Source of the DNA: JAIVHA01 sp965367295 | Lineage (GTDB): Bacteria > Pseudomonadota > Gammaproteobacteria > DSM-19610 | Reading direction: 5' to 3' | DNA: 64,000 bases | Assembly (NCBI GenBank): GCA_965367295.1 | Contig: CBDUHN010000005.1 | Span: forward strand, 62,001 to 126,000 | The notes under the pieces: model-generated | The model's database searches: none | What the model saw: only the letters and a program-made list of their open reading frames with translations | Told to the model about the DNA's origin: nothing | Shown here: positions 16,037 through 24,302 of the stretch, in pieces | How positions within the stretch are numbered: the first letter of the stretch is position 1 | Layout of the letters: every line of letters starts with the position of its first letter | Made by a program: the position numbers and the translations under genes

Positions 16037-19000
16037 TCAGGTCACGCCGGTTAGCGCACGATGACGGCGCGCCCGGCGTTCCTTGCGGCGTTCGCCGATG
16101 AGCAGCAGGCAGGGCGTCATCACCAGCGTCAGCAGGGTGGCAAAGGTCAGGCCACCGGCCACGGCGGTGGCCAGCTGAATCCACCACTGCGAGGAGGGGG
16201 CGCCGATGCTGATGTGCCGGTGGATCAGGTCGAGGTTCACGCCCAGCACCATGGGCATCAGCCCGAGAATGGTGGTCACCGTGGTGAGCAGTACCGGCCG
16301 CAGGCGCTGGGCGCCGGTACGCACCACGGCCTCCAGTGCCTCCATGCCGGTGCGGCGCAGAATATTATAGGTATCGATGAGCACAATGTTGTTGTTCACC
16401 ACGATACCCGCCAGGGCGATCACGCCGACACCGCTCATGACAATGCCGAAGGGCTGCTGCGTTACCAGCAGGCCGAGCAACACCCCACCGGTGGAAAAGA
16501 TCACCGCGCTGAGGATCAACAATGCCTGGTAGTAACTGTTGAACTGGGTCACCAGGATAATGGCCATGACGAACAGGGCCACGCCAAACGCCTTGCCGAG
16601 AAAATCCTGCGCCGCCTGCTGCTCCTCATCCTCGCCCTTGAAACTGACATCGATGCGCGGATCGAGTCCGGCCTGCGCCAGCCAGCGACGAATCTCCTGC
16701 ACCTTGGTGTCCGGCAGGATGCCTTCCTCCACATCCGCTTCCACCTTCAGCACCCGCCGCGCATCGCTGCGATGAATGGTACCGACCCGCGGCACCGGCA
16801 CCCGCTCAATGAAATAACTCACCGGCACCACCCCGTTGGCGGTCGGCACGCGCAAACGGTCGAGCTGGCCCACGCTGCGATCGACATAGGGATAGCGCAC
16901 CCGGATATCCACCTCGTCATCGGTGTCGTTGGGTCGATAGCCCGCCACCTTGATGCCGTTGGTGACCAGTTGCACGGCGTTGCCGACCGTGGTGATATCG
17001 GCCCCGAACCGGCTGGCCTGTTCCCGATCCACGCGAATCTCCCACTCGATGCCGGGCACCGGCCGTGAATCGGTGATGTCCACGAAACCACCGATCCGCT
17101 CCAGTCCGGCACGCACCTGTTCCACCGCCGTATCCAGCAACTCGGGATCACGCGAACGCAGGTGTACCTGGATCGGCTTGCCCACCGGTGGCCCTGCCTC
17201 CTGCTTCTGCAATTCCACCACCACGCCGGCCAGGTCCGCGGTCCGCTGGCGCACCTCGGCCATGATCTCACGCGCCGGCCGGCGCTGGTCCCAGTCAACA
17301 AATTCCAGCTGCACCATGCCCACCACATCCTCGTTCACATCGGCCCGGAACCGGGTCCCGCTACGTGCATAGATAGTGGCGAATTCCGTCATGTCGAGAA
17401 TGCGCGCCTCCACCTCCCGCACCAGGGCATCCCGTTCCTCCACCGACAGGTCACCGCGGGTGCTGACGTTCATTACCGCGATCTCCGGTTCCACGTCGGG
17501 AAAGAATTCCTTGCCCTTGCCGAACAGGCCATAGGCGATATAGAGACCGACCAGCAGTGCCGTGGCCAGCAGTACCACGGTAAATGGCCGGGCCAATGCA
17601 AAACGCAGGGATTGAATGTAGCGCCCGGTGAAACCTTCGATGCTATCGAGGTCACCGGATTCCGCCGCGGCCAGCGCGTGAATGTGCCCCTCGCTGTCCG
17701 GCGCACGCCGGCCCAGCAGGGAACCGAGAGTAGGCACGAACACCAGCGCCATCACCAGCGAGGCCGCCAGGGTGGCGATCAGGGTGATGGGCAGGAATTT
17801 CATGAACTCCCCCACCACGCCAGGCCAGAACAGCAAGGGCATGAAGGCGGCCAGGGTGGTCGCGGTCGCGGCGGTAATGGGCCAGGCCATGCGCCGGGCG
17901 GCGAACCCATAGGCCTGGCGGCGCTCCAGTCCTTCGGCCATCTTGCGGTCCGCCAGTTCCACCACCACGATGGCTCCATCCACCAGCATGCCGACGGCCA
18001 TGATGAGGCTGAACAGCACCACGATATTGATGGTGAGCCCGGCGGTACTCAACACCAGGATACCGGCCAGGAAGGAACCGGGGATGGCCACGCCCACCAG
18101 CAAGGCGCTGCGCAGGCCGAGGATGGCAATCACCACGATCATCACCAACAGCACCGCAGCGATGACATTGTTCTGCAGATCCGACAGCATGTCGCGGACA
18201 TCCTCGGACTTGTCCTGGGAGTAGCCCACCTGCACCCCTTCCGGCCAACTATCCTTTTCCTGCTCCACCACCGCCCGCACCGCCTCGATGGTATCAATGA
18301 TGTTCGTACCGATGCGCTTGGTGATCTCCAGCGCCACCGCCGGCTGGCCATTCACGCGCGCGAAACCGCTGGGATCCTTGAAGGTGCGCCGCACGGTAGC
18401 CACGTCGGCGAAGGTCACCACCCGGTCACCGTCCACCTTCACCGGCAGGCGCAACAGATCATCCGCATCCTCGATCACCCCGGGCACCTTTACTGCGAAG
18501 CGACCATGACCGGTATCCAGTGAACCGGCCGCCACCAGCTGGTTGTTGCGGGCGACGAATTCGAAGATCTGCGCCTGGTTGAGGTGGTAACTTTCCAGGC
18601 GTACCGGGTCGATGATCACTTCCAGCAGATCTTCGCGATCCCCGGCGATATCGGCCTCCAGCACACCGGGCAGGGCCTCCAGCTTATCCTGCAGATTACG
18701 GGCGGTGGCCACCAGCACCCGCTCGGCCACCTCGCCATAGAGGGTCACCACCAGTACCGGGAACAACGCCACATTGACTTCATTTACCGACGGCTCATCG
18801 GTATCCGCCGGCAGTTCGGCCTTGGCGATGTCGACCTTTTCGCGCACATCGATCATGGCCTGGTCGCTGTCGAAGCCGGCCTCGAATTCCAGCGTCACCG
18901 AGGCCTGGCCCTCGCTGGCATTGGCGGTCATCTCTTTGACTCCCTCGATGGAACGCAGCTCCTTTTCCATGGGCCGCACCAGCAGGCGTTCGGCATCCTC

Positions 19001-19174
19001 GGCGGAAATGCCATCGTGGGGAATCGAGACATAGATGATGGGAATCGCCACGTCGGGGTCCGATTCCTTGGGGATGTCGATATAGGCGACGGTACCCGAG
19101 ACCAGCACCAGGGCAAGGATCATCAGCACCGTGCGGGCATGGCCCAGAGCGGCCTCAATCAGGCTCTGCATCAA
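16037..19174 (-). CDS. RND efflux pump inner-membrane permease
   Basis: A 1045-residue AcrB-superfamily permease with the usual duplicated 12-TM, two-large-loop layout. Motifs are the N-terminal TM1 (TVLMILALVLVSGTVAYIDI), TM4 GMLVDGAIVVVELADRKM and the C-terminal IVVNNNIVLIDTYNILRRTG with RLRPVLLTTVTTILGLMPMV. The TM4 relay has one Asp followed by Gly where AcrB has Asp-Asp, placing it among single-Asp HAE-like pumps of unknown substrate. Its start overlaps the adaptor stop by four bases (ATGA), so the two are translationally coupled. No outer-membrane factor gene is adjacent, so it must share a TolC-type channel. Confidence 0.92.
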   Translation of the reverse strand: MMQSLIEAALGHARTVLMILALVLVSGTVAYIDIPKESDPDVAIPIIYVSIPHDGISAEDAERLLVRPMEKELRSIEGVKEMTANASEGQASVTLEFEAGFDSDQAMIDVREKVDIAKAELPADTDEPSVNEVNVALFPVLVVTLYGEVAERVLVATARNLQDKLEALPGVLEADIAGDREDLLEVIIDPVRLESYHLNQAQIFEFVARNNQLVAAGSLDTGHGRFAVKVPGVIEDADDLLRLPVKVDGDRVVTFADVATVRRTFKDPSGFARVNGQPAVALEITKRIGTNIIDTIEAVRAVVEQEKDSWPEGVQVGYSQDKSEDVRDMLSDLQNNVIAAVLLVMIVVIAILGLRSALLVGVAIPGSFLAGILVLSTAGLTINIVVLFSLIMAVGMLVDGAIVVVELADRKMAEGLERRQAYGFAARRMAWPITAATATTLAAFMPLLFWPGVVGEFMKFLPITLIATLAASLVMALVFVPTLGSLLGRRAPDSEGHIHALAAAESGDLDSIEGFTGRYIQSLRFALARPFTVVLLATALLVGLYIAYGLFGKGKEFFPDVEPEIAVMNVSTRGDLSVEERDALVREVEARILDMTEFATIYARSGTRFRADVNEDVVGMVQLEFVDWDQRRPAREIMAEVRQRTADLAGVVVELQKQEAGPPVGKPIQVHLRSRDPELLDTAVEQVRAGLERIGGFVDITDSRPVPGIEWEIRVDREQASRFGADITTVGNAVQLVTNGIKVAGYRPNDTDDEVDIRVRYPYVDRSVGQLDRLRVPTANGVVPVSYFIERVPVPRVGTIHRSDARRVLKVEADVEEGILPDTKVQEIRRWLAQAGLDPRIDVSFKGEDEEQQAAQDFLGKAFGVALFVMAIILVTQFNSYYQALLILSAVIFSTGGVLLGLLVTQQPFGIVMSGVGVIALAGIVVNNNIVLIDTYNILRRTGMEALEAVVRTGAQRLRPVLLTTVTTILGLMPMVLGVNLDLIHRHISIGAPSSQWWIQLATAVAGGLTFATLLTLVMTPCLLLIGERRKERRARRHRALTGVT

Positions 19175-20286
19175 GCGCCCTCGTGTTGCCCTGGCGATTG
19201 CAGGACGGTGGCTTCCGGCACCGGCCGGACCCTATCGCCCCCGTGCACGTATCCCTGGCCAACGGTGATCACTCTCACCCGTTCCGGCAGACCGGTCACC
19301 CACAACCCGTCGGCGCCGGAACGCACAATCGTCACGGGGTGAAACTGCACGGTGTCATCTGGCCCGACGGCCTTCACGCCAACCTGCCCCTCCGCATCCA
19401 GTGACAACAATGCCGAGGACAGGTAGTGGGCCGACACGTTGCCGGTGGGCACCATGATCTCGGCGGTAATACCCGCCGCCAGTACCGCGCCGGGGTTGGC
19501 CACGGCCAGTTCGATGGGGAAGGTGCGAGTGGCGGCATCCGCCTCGCTAGCGATAAAACGCAACTCACCCTGCACCTCCTCACCCGTCGCCAGTCGCGCG
19601 CCAGCCGACATGCCGGGTTGCAGGTAACGCACCTCCTGCTCGGTGACGTCGCCGGTTACCAGCAGTGGATCCATTTCCAGGAGCTGCGCTACCGAGTCGC
19701 CTGCCTGCACATAACTGCCCACCTCCACCGGCAACCCGTCCAGCACACCGGCAAAGGGAACGTGCAGTTCGGTGTGTTCCAGCGCCAGTTCCATGCGCCG
19801 CACCTCCGCCTGCGCCGCTTCGCGCGCAGCCAGTGCCGAGGCCAGCTGTGTCTCAGTCTGGAAATCCTGTTTACGCAGCCGTTGCGCCGCCTCGTATTGC
19901 AGCTGCCGTTCCCGGAGGGTCGCGCGCGCCATGGCCAGTTGCTCCTTCCGGTCCTGTGGATCGAGCTGCACAATCAGGGTACCTGCCGTGACCCGCGCCC
20001 CCTTCTGCTGCACCCGATCCAGCACCCGGCCATCCACCTCGGCCCGTAGCGTTACGCTACGGGCCGGTGCAGTGCGACCGCTGACCTGCACAAAACGCTG
20101 AACACTCTCCGCCTGTAATTCGCGATAGCGCACTGCGACCCGTGGATCGCGCTGCGTAACCGTGGGCACGGTGTCATCGGGAGACGTTTTGCCACCCAAT
20201 TGCCCCGACAGCATCCACAGAAACAACACCAGCGTGACGCCGCCAGCGATCAATAGCGACTGTCGGGATTTCCATTGCCGGATCAT
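19171..20286 (-). CDS. RND periplasmic adaptor (membrane fusion) protein
   Basis: A 371-residue membrane-fusion protein. An N-terminal anchor (SLLIAGGVTLVLFLWMLSG) is followed by the lipoyl/barrel-sandwich half (VTLRAEVDGRVLDRVQQKGA), a short alpha-helical hairpin (LRERQLQYEAAQRLRKQDFQ) and the second half of the lipoyl domain (VPFAGVLDGLPVEVGSYV). Beta-barrel and membrane-proximal domains follow. It joins the RND permease to an outer-membrane channel. It is the first gene of the two-gene unit, and the upstream 250 bases separate it from the divergent GST gene. Confidence 0.9.
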   Translation of the reverse strand: MIRQWKSRQSLLIAGGVTLVLFLWMLSGQLGGKTSPDDTVPTVTQRDPRVAVRYRELQAESVQRFVQVSGRTAPARSVTLRAEVDGRVLDRVQQKGARVTAGTLIVQLDPQDRKEQLAMARATLRERQLQYEAAQRLRKQDFQTETQLASALAAREAAQAEVRRMELALEHTELHVPFAGVLDGLPVEVGSYVQAGDSVAQLLEMDPLLVTGDVTEQEVRYLQPGMSAGARLATGEEVQGELRFIASEADAATRTFPIELAVANPGAVLAAGITAEIMVPTGNVSAHYLSSALLSLDAEGQVGVKAVGPDDTVQFHPVTIVRSGADGLWVTGLPERVRVITVGQGYVHGGDRVRPVPEATVLQSPGQHEGA

Positions 20287-20534
20287 GCGTGTTGCTCCTG
20301 TGCCGTTGCTACCGCATATATTGTATTCGGGGGACGAAACCTGCAGGGCACCACCGGAACCCCGGATCGGACTTTGCGGCAGGCAGCCAACCCTATATCG
20401 ATATGATACAGGGGATCAAGCCTCGCCCGGATAGGTGGCATACCCGGCGCAGATACACACGGAACAGCGCATCCAACCCTCTTTATTTGACGTTCATCAT
20501 TGAGCACAGATCCCGGTACCCTTACCATACTTCC

Positions 20535-21200
20535 ATGAAACTCGAACTCATCAGCTTTGCCATCTGCCCCTTTGCCCAGCGCGGGGTCATCACCCTCAAA
20601 CACAAGAGCATCCCCTTCGAGATGACATTCATCGACCTGGGTGACCCGCCGGACTGGTTCACGAAATTATCACCCTTCGGCAAAGTGCCGTTGCTGCGCG
20701 TGGATGATGAACATACCATTTTCGAATCCGCCGTCATCGATGAATTCCTCGACGAAATCACCCCCGGACAACTGTTGCCGGATGACCCCCTGACTCGTGC
20801 CCTGGACCGCAGCTGGATCGAATTCGGTTCCGCCTGCCTGCTCGACCTGTCGGGCATGATGCATGCGAAGGACGCCGAGACCTTCGATAACAGCCGGGAG
20901 CAGCTACAGAAGAAGCTCAACCTGCTGGAACAGAACCTGCGCCACCAGCCCTATTTCAACGGCCCCGACCTGTCCCTGGTGGACTTCGCCTATGCACCGC
21001 TGTTCATGCGTTGCGAATTACTGGGCATTGCCGACACCTTCTATGCCCCACAACAGCACCCGCACATCTCCGCCTGGGGCCGGGAATTACTGGCTCTACC
21101 AGCCGTGCAGGATTCTGTTGTGAAGGATTTCAACGACCGGCTGCGTAACCACATCCGCAACAAGGCACCCTACGCGGCGCGGGAATTCGGACTACTATGA
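20535..21200 (+). CDS. glutathione S-transferase family protein
   Basis: A 221-residue GST. The thioredoxin-fold N-terminal half has MKLELISFAICPFAQRGVIT, where CPFAQR is an omega/CDNB-type Cys active site. It also has SPFGKVPLLRVDD (cis-Pro) and IFESAVIDEFLDEI (Glu-Ser glutathione-binding motif). The helical C-terminal half has YFNGPDLSLVDFAYAPLFMR (N-capping box). A Cys active site suggests thiol-transfer or dehalogenase-like chemistry rather than classical conjugation. The start at 20535 is set by the conserved domain beginning; the frame is open further upstream without homology. Confidence 0.9.
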   Translation: MKLELISFAICPFAQRGVITLKHKSIPFEMTFIDLGDPPDWFTKLSPFGKVPLLRVDDEHTIFESAVIDEFLDEITPGQLLPDDPLTRALDRSWIEFGSACLLDLSGMMHAKDAETFDNSREQLQKKLNLLEQNLRHQPYFNGPDLSLVDFAYAPLFMRCELLGIADTFYAPQQHPHISAWGRELLALPAVQDSVVKDFNDRLRNHIRNKAPYAAREFGLL

Positions 21201-21303
21201 GTAACCGCCCACGCTAACCGGCAAAACCGGATGACAGCCTTCGGGGCCTATCTACACCGGCTGCGGCATACCTATTTCCACACCCAACCATAATGGACCA
21301 GAA

Positions 21304-21513
21304 ATGAAAAAATTCGGCATTCGCGGCACCCTTCCTCCCCAGGATCCCATGCGAGCCGCCCACCTGTTAGGCGAGGACTGGCAATGGGAGCGCTGGTATG
21401 ACACCCGCGAAGCCCGCGACCAGGCGTACACGGAACTGCAGCAACCGTTTGCCTACTACCGTCAGGGTGACCAGCCAAGCCAACTGCTTAGCTGCATCGA
21501 ACGTAGCGAATGA
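21304..21513 (+). CDS. small hypothetical protein
   Basis: A 69-residue ORF beginning MKKFGIRGTLPPQDPMRAAH, with Trp-rich WQWERWYDTREARDQAY and the end CIERSE. GGA lies six bases before the ATG. No signal peptide or membrane segment is seen, and I do not recognise the family. It follows the GST after about 100 bases on the same strand and ends just before the terminator of the convergent VPLPA-CTERM gene. The acidic/aromatic composition looks protein-like rather than a chance frame. Confidence 0.55.
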   Translation: MKKFGIRGTLPPQDPMRAAHLLGEDWQWERWYDTREARDQAYTELQQPFAYYRQGDQPSQLLSCIERSE

Positions 21514-21532
21514 TCTTCGCCTGGAAACCGGC

Positions 21533-21558
21533 AAAAAAATAGCGGCCTTCAGGCCGCT
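21533..21558 (-). terminator. intrinsic terminator of the VPLPA-CTERM gene
   Basis: The stem AGCGGCC/GGCCGCT with a TTCA loop (21541-21558) is followed, in the minus direction, by a seven-T run (21533-21539). It lies about 48 bases after the stop of the gene at 21606-22349. Confidence 0.85.
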
Positions 21559-21605
21559 ACCACATCAAGATTATTGCTTTTGTTGTAACGAGAAAAAAGA
21601 AATCC

Positions 21606-22349
21606 TTATACCGCGCTACGACGGCGGGCAACCCCCACCAGGCCCAGCAGACCACTACCGAACAACCAGACAGCGGCAGGGATGGGCACGGCTGAGACAG
21701 CCTCGGTATTCAAGGCCCCCACCAGGGACAACGCCACATCTACATCCGAGGTACGGCCCATGGAAACCCGGAAGGAACTGGTCAGCGGCGCATTGTCACT
21801 GAAGCCGAACAGGCTGAGATCCAACAACGCCACCGAAAGCATCTGGTTATCGTAGGAAACGCCGTTCCAGAGAATATTATTAGCAACCTGCAGGTCGCCC
21901 TGACCATCAAACACCGACTGGAAACTCAGTGCTTCGGTATGCCCGTTGATGCTGACACTCGCCTGGTTGCCGCTTTGATCCCAGATAAAGAACAGGGCCA
22001 GATCATTACCGCTGCCATTGATCACACCCGCGGAAACGTCGAATGACAAATCCACATAGGTGTTTGCTGCACTGGCGGTAGTGGCAAACAACGTGCTGGT
22101 GGTTGCATCGGTCAATTCACTGGGTGTGGTGGAATTATTACTACCATCCACCCAGCCACTGCCATTATATCCCTTATACACTGAACCCGTATAAAACCAG
22201 TTATTGGAAGCGCCCACCACATTGTCCACCAGTTGCGCATCACTGAACTGGTAGGTTCCGATCACCGCCGCGGCCTGGGCACTGCCACTGGCCGCCCCCG
22301 CAAGTCCGAACAGCAGAGGTACGAATACCTTGAAACTAACTGATTCCAT
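21606..22349 (-). CDS. VPLPA-CTERM (PEP-CTERM-like) exported surface protein
   Basis: A 247-residue protein with a signal peptide (VFVPLLFGLAGAASGSAQA) and a C-terminal sorting signal: VPIPAAVWLFGSGLLGLVGV followed by ARRR. This motif-TM-Arg layout is the VPLPA-CTERM variant of exosortase substrates. The body is rich in Ser, Asn, Gly and Thr (NGSGWVDGSNNSTT), low in Cys and charged residues, and predicted beta-rich. Such proteins are cleaved and sorted by an exosortase and often build extracellular matrix; no exosortase gene is in this window. GGAGGA precedes the start. It is 46 bases downstream of a Pro-rich exported protein and probably shares its sigma-54-like promoter. Confidence 0.9.
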   Translation of the reverse strand: MESVSFKVFVPLLFGLAGAASGSAQAAAVIGTYQFSDAQLVDNVVGASNNWFYTGSVYKGYNGSGWVDGSNNSTTPSELTDATTSTLFATTASAANTYVDLSFDVSAGVINGSGNDLALFFIWDQSGNQASVSINGHTEALSFQSVFDGQGDLQVANNILWNGVSYDNQMLSVALLDLSLFGFSDNAPLTSSFRVSMGRTSDVDVALSLVGALNTEAVSAVPIPAAVWLFGSGLLGLVGVARRRSAV

Positions 22350-22395
22350 TATTTCCTATCCTCCAAAAACAATCGGCATGCAGTAACTACCAGAA

Positions 22396-22875
22396 CTAGG
22401 CCGGCCCAGGCCCCGCTGGCAAACCGGCGGGCGGTGGCGGTGCAGGGTTGGGTTGAACGGTGCCAATAGGAGCGCCGGAAGTATTATCGGTCACATCACC
22501 GAGCGGAGACCCGGGAAGACCAGGCGGGGTCGGGGGGGCCGGTGTCGGTGGCGTAGTCCCAATAGGCGTGTCCGGCAGGGCATCGGATACATCCGGCAAG
22601 CCGGTATTCGGACCGCCGTCGCCTGCATTGTTGGTGACAATGACCTGGCGCCCAAACGCCTGCCCTTCCTCGGGACGCAGATCAAGGTTCCCTTCCGGCG
22701 CGACGATTGCCACAGGGGTGATCGCGACCTCAGGCCCCGCGGCCGGCGCGATCATCTGCTCCCAGCGTCCCCAGGCATGAACGGAGTCATCCCCCGGTTC
22801 ACCACCGGCGGAATACGCCAGCCCTGCCTGCAGCATGCCGACGGTAACCAGACCTATCAATGTATGTTTCTGCAT
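22396..22875 (-). CDS. secreted proline-rich protein with two imperfect repeats
   Basis: About 159 residues from the ATG at 22875. A signal peptide (MQKHTLIGLVTVGMLQAGLA) is followed by a short globular part (VIVTNNAGDGGPNTGLPDVS) and a Pro-rich tail. The tail holds two imperfect copies of a PIGT-xx-P-xPAPPxPxGLP unit (PIGTTPPTPAPPTPPGLPG and PIGTVQPNPAPPPPAGLPAG), about 33 residues apart. No homologue is recognised. Its position directly before a VPLPA-CTERM gene and behind a sigma-54-like site suggests a co-regulated secreted or matrix component (inference). A longer in-frame start at 22935 would lie upstream of the predicted transcription start and is rejected. Confidence 0.65.
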   Translation of the reverse strand: MQKHTLIGLVTVGMLQAGLAYSAGGEPGDDSVHAWGRWEQMIAPAAGPEVAITPVAIVAPEGNLDLRPEEGQAFGRQVIVTNNAGDGGPNTGLPDVSDALPDTPIGTTPPTPAPPTPPGLPGSPLGDVTDNTSGAPIGTVQPNPAPPPPAGLPAGPGPA

Positions 22876-22930
22876 AGTCCTGTAATGAACCCTGTGCGGT
22901 GGTGATCCAATCTTCAAGTCAGCGTGCAAA

Positions 22931-22946
22931 AGCAAGATTCACGCCA
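22931..22946 (-). promoter_or_regulatory. sigma-54 (RpoN) -24/-12 promoter candidate
   Basis: On the minus strand the site reads TGGCGTGAATCTTGCT. Against the consensus TGGCACGNNNNTTGCW it keeps the -24 GG, the G at position 7, the full TTGCT at -12 and exact spacing; only AC becomes GT. The predicted start of transcription is near 22920, about 45 bases before the Pro-rich gene. RpoN with the PrsK/PrsR system is known to control PEP-CTERM genes in some bacteria. Confidence 0.6.
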
Positions 22947-23151
22947 TCCGGTTTTTTTCGCCGTCAGATCATGCAGCTAGAATCCGTGTAAAAACGGCAC
23001 CGGAAATTCATAGCCGCACGAACACGAATCGGTAAAGTATTCCGACAACCAGGCATCCCGCCCGCCATCACGGCAACAGTTTTTTTCATGATTTTACAAT
23101 ATCTTATCGGATAGCAAATGATACTGCAGCTGACGGGAAGCATTGTGTCAT

Positions 23152-23174
23152 TTTTGAAAAAACTACTTTCAAAA
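23152..23174. repeat. inverted repeat TTTTGAAA/TTTCAAAA
   Basis: An 8-bp perfect inverted repeat with a 7-base loop, about 230 bases upstream of the predicted sigma-54 start. This is a typical distance for an enhancer-binding protein. No T-run follows in a way that suits termination of a flanking gene. Confidence 0.35.
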
Positions 23175-23309
23175 CAATACCAACCCACTAACAGCATGAA
23201 TTCACAAATAAAAACCCAATACAGTATTTGTAAATATTACCGACAAACCAGGCTCGACGGTCATCGTACTGCGGGCCACGGCTATTGAATTCCCCATCCG
23301 CACCCCTGA

Positions 23310-23315
23310 TATAGT
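23310..23315 (+). promoter_or_regulatory. possible -10 for ybeD-lipB-lipA
   Basis: TATAGT lies about 25 bases before the ybeD ATG, with TTGAAT (23285-23290) 19 bases upstream. The spacing is long and the match modest. Confidence 0.3.
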
Positions 23316-23340
23316 GCCCACCTGAAAGCCCACTTCTGGA

Positions 23341-23613
23341 ATGCCCGTGAACGAAGAAGACACCCTGCTGGAATTCCCCTGTGATTTCCCCATCAAGGCC
23401 ATGGGCCTGGCGACCGAAGCGTTCGATCTCCAGGTGACGGAACTGGTGCGTCGCCATGCCCCGGACCTGGGCGAAGGGGCCGTGCGCAGCCGCCCCAGCC
23501 GCGGCGGCAAGTATGTCTCGGTGACTATTACCGTGCGCGCCACCAGCCGCGCCCAGCTGGATGCCATCTACCAGGACCTGACCGCCTGCGAGGCGGTACT
23601 GATGGCGCTTTGA
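23341..23613 (+). CDS. ybeD: YbeD/DUF493 family protein
   Basis: A 90-residue ACT-like ferredoxin-fold protein of the DUF493/UPF0250 family: LLEFPCDFPIKAMGLA at the start, then SRGGKYVSVTITVRATS and LDAIYQDLTACEAVLMAL. As in E. coli it directly precedes lipB. No enzymatic role is established; an allosteric or lipoate-linked role is suggested by the conserved neighbourhood. Its stop overlaps a possible TTG start of lipB. Confidence 0.9.
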   Translation: MPVNEEDTLLEFPCDFPIKAMGLATEAFDLQVTELVRRHAPDLGEGAVRSRPSRGGKYVSVTITVRATSRAQLDAIYQDLTACEAVLMAL

Positions 23614-23624
23614 GCGCCCACCCG

Positions 23625-24302
23625 ATGCCTTCTTCAACCGACCTGCTGCGCGTTCGGCCGCTGGGCCTGGCGGACTACGAACCCACCTGGCGCGCCATGC
23701 AAGCCTTCACCGCCGCGCGCGCCCCCGATACCCCCGACGAACTCTGGCTGCTGGAGCATTCGCCGGTGTTCACCGTCGGCCTCAACGGCAAGCCCGAGCA
23801 CCTGCTCGATCCCGGCACGATCCCGGTGGTGAACATCGATCGCGGCGGCCAGGTGACCTACCACGGCCCCGGCCAGCTGGTGGCCTATCTGCTGGCGGAT
23901 ATCGAACGCCGGCAACTCGGTGTGCAGACCCTGGTGCACACCCTGGAACAGGCCGTGATCGACCTGCTGGCGGACCATGACACTACCGCCCGCGCCCGCC
24001 GCGATGCCCCCGGCGTGTACGTGGGTGAGGCGAAGATCGCCGCCCTCGGCCTGCGGGTGAAAAAGGGCCGCTGTTACCACGGTCTGGCGCTGAATGTGGA
24101 TATGGACTTGCAGCCCTTTACCCGCATCAACCCCTGCGGCTATCCCGGCATGGCCGTGACCCAGCTGCGCGAGCTGGGGATTTCCGCAAGTATTGAGCAG
24201 GTTTCACGGGAGCTGCAGACCCATTTGATGCGTCTTCTGGGATACACTAGCCGCCTCGATCAACCCGCAGCCCAGGTGCCGGAAAGCCTTCCCTATGAGT
24301 GA
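23625..24302 (+). CDS. lipB: octanoyl-[ACP]:protein N-octanoyltransferase
   Basis: About 225 residues. LipB moves octanoate from acyl carrier protein to the lipoyl domains of 2-oxoacid dehydrogenases and the glycine cleavage H protein. Diagnostic segments are VNIDRGGQVTYHGPGQLVAY, RDAPGVYVGEAKIAALGLRV with the catalytic Lys in GEAKIAALG, and RINPCGYPGMAVTQL with the catalytic Cys. The ATG at 23625 is used. A TTG at 23610, overlapping the ybeD stop, would add five residues and cannot be excluded. Its end overlaps lipA by eight bases. Confidence 0.95.
   Translation: MPSSTDLLRVRPLGLADYEPTWRAMQAFTAARAPDTPDELWLLEHSPVFTVGLNGKPEHLLDPGTIPVVNIDRGGQVTYHGPGQLVAYLLADIERRQLGVQTLVHTLEQAVIDLLADHDTTARARRDAPGVYVGEAKIAALGLRVKKGRCYHGLALNVDMDLQPFTRINPCGYPGMAVTQLRELGISASIEQVSRELQTHLMRLLGYTSRLDQPAAQVPESLPYE

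Larger units (their letters stand above)
22876..23340. other. AT-rich divergent intergenic region
   Basis: About 465 bases between the Pro-rich protein gene (minus) and ybeD (plus). No convincing gene is present. It is clearly more AT-rich than its surroundings and holds a sigma-54-like site at 22931-22946, an 8-bp inverted repeat at 23152-23174 (TTTTGAAA/TTTCAAAA) that could be an activator-binding site, and a weak -10 for ybeD near 23310. Confidence 0.6.

Noticed and set aside
17162..18523. 453-codon frame opposite the RND permease
   Set aside because: It overlaps the RND gene fully and is His/Gln/Gly-rich with no recognised domain.
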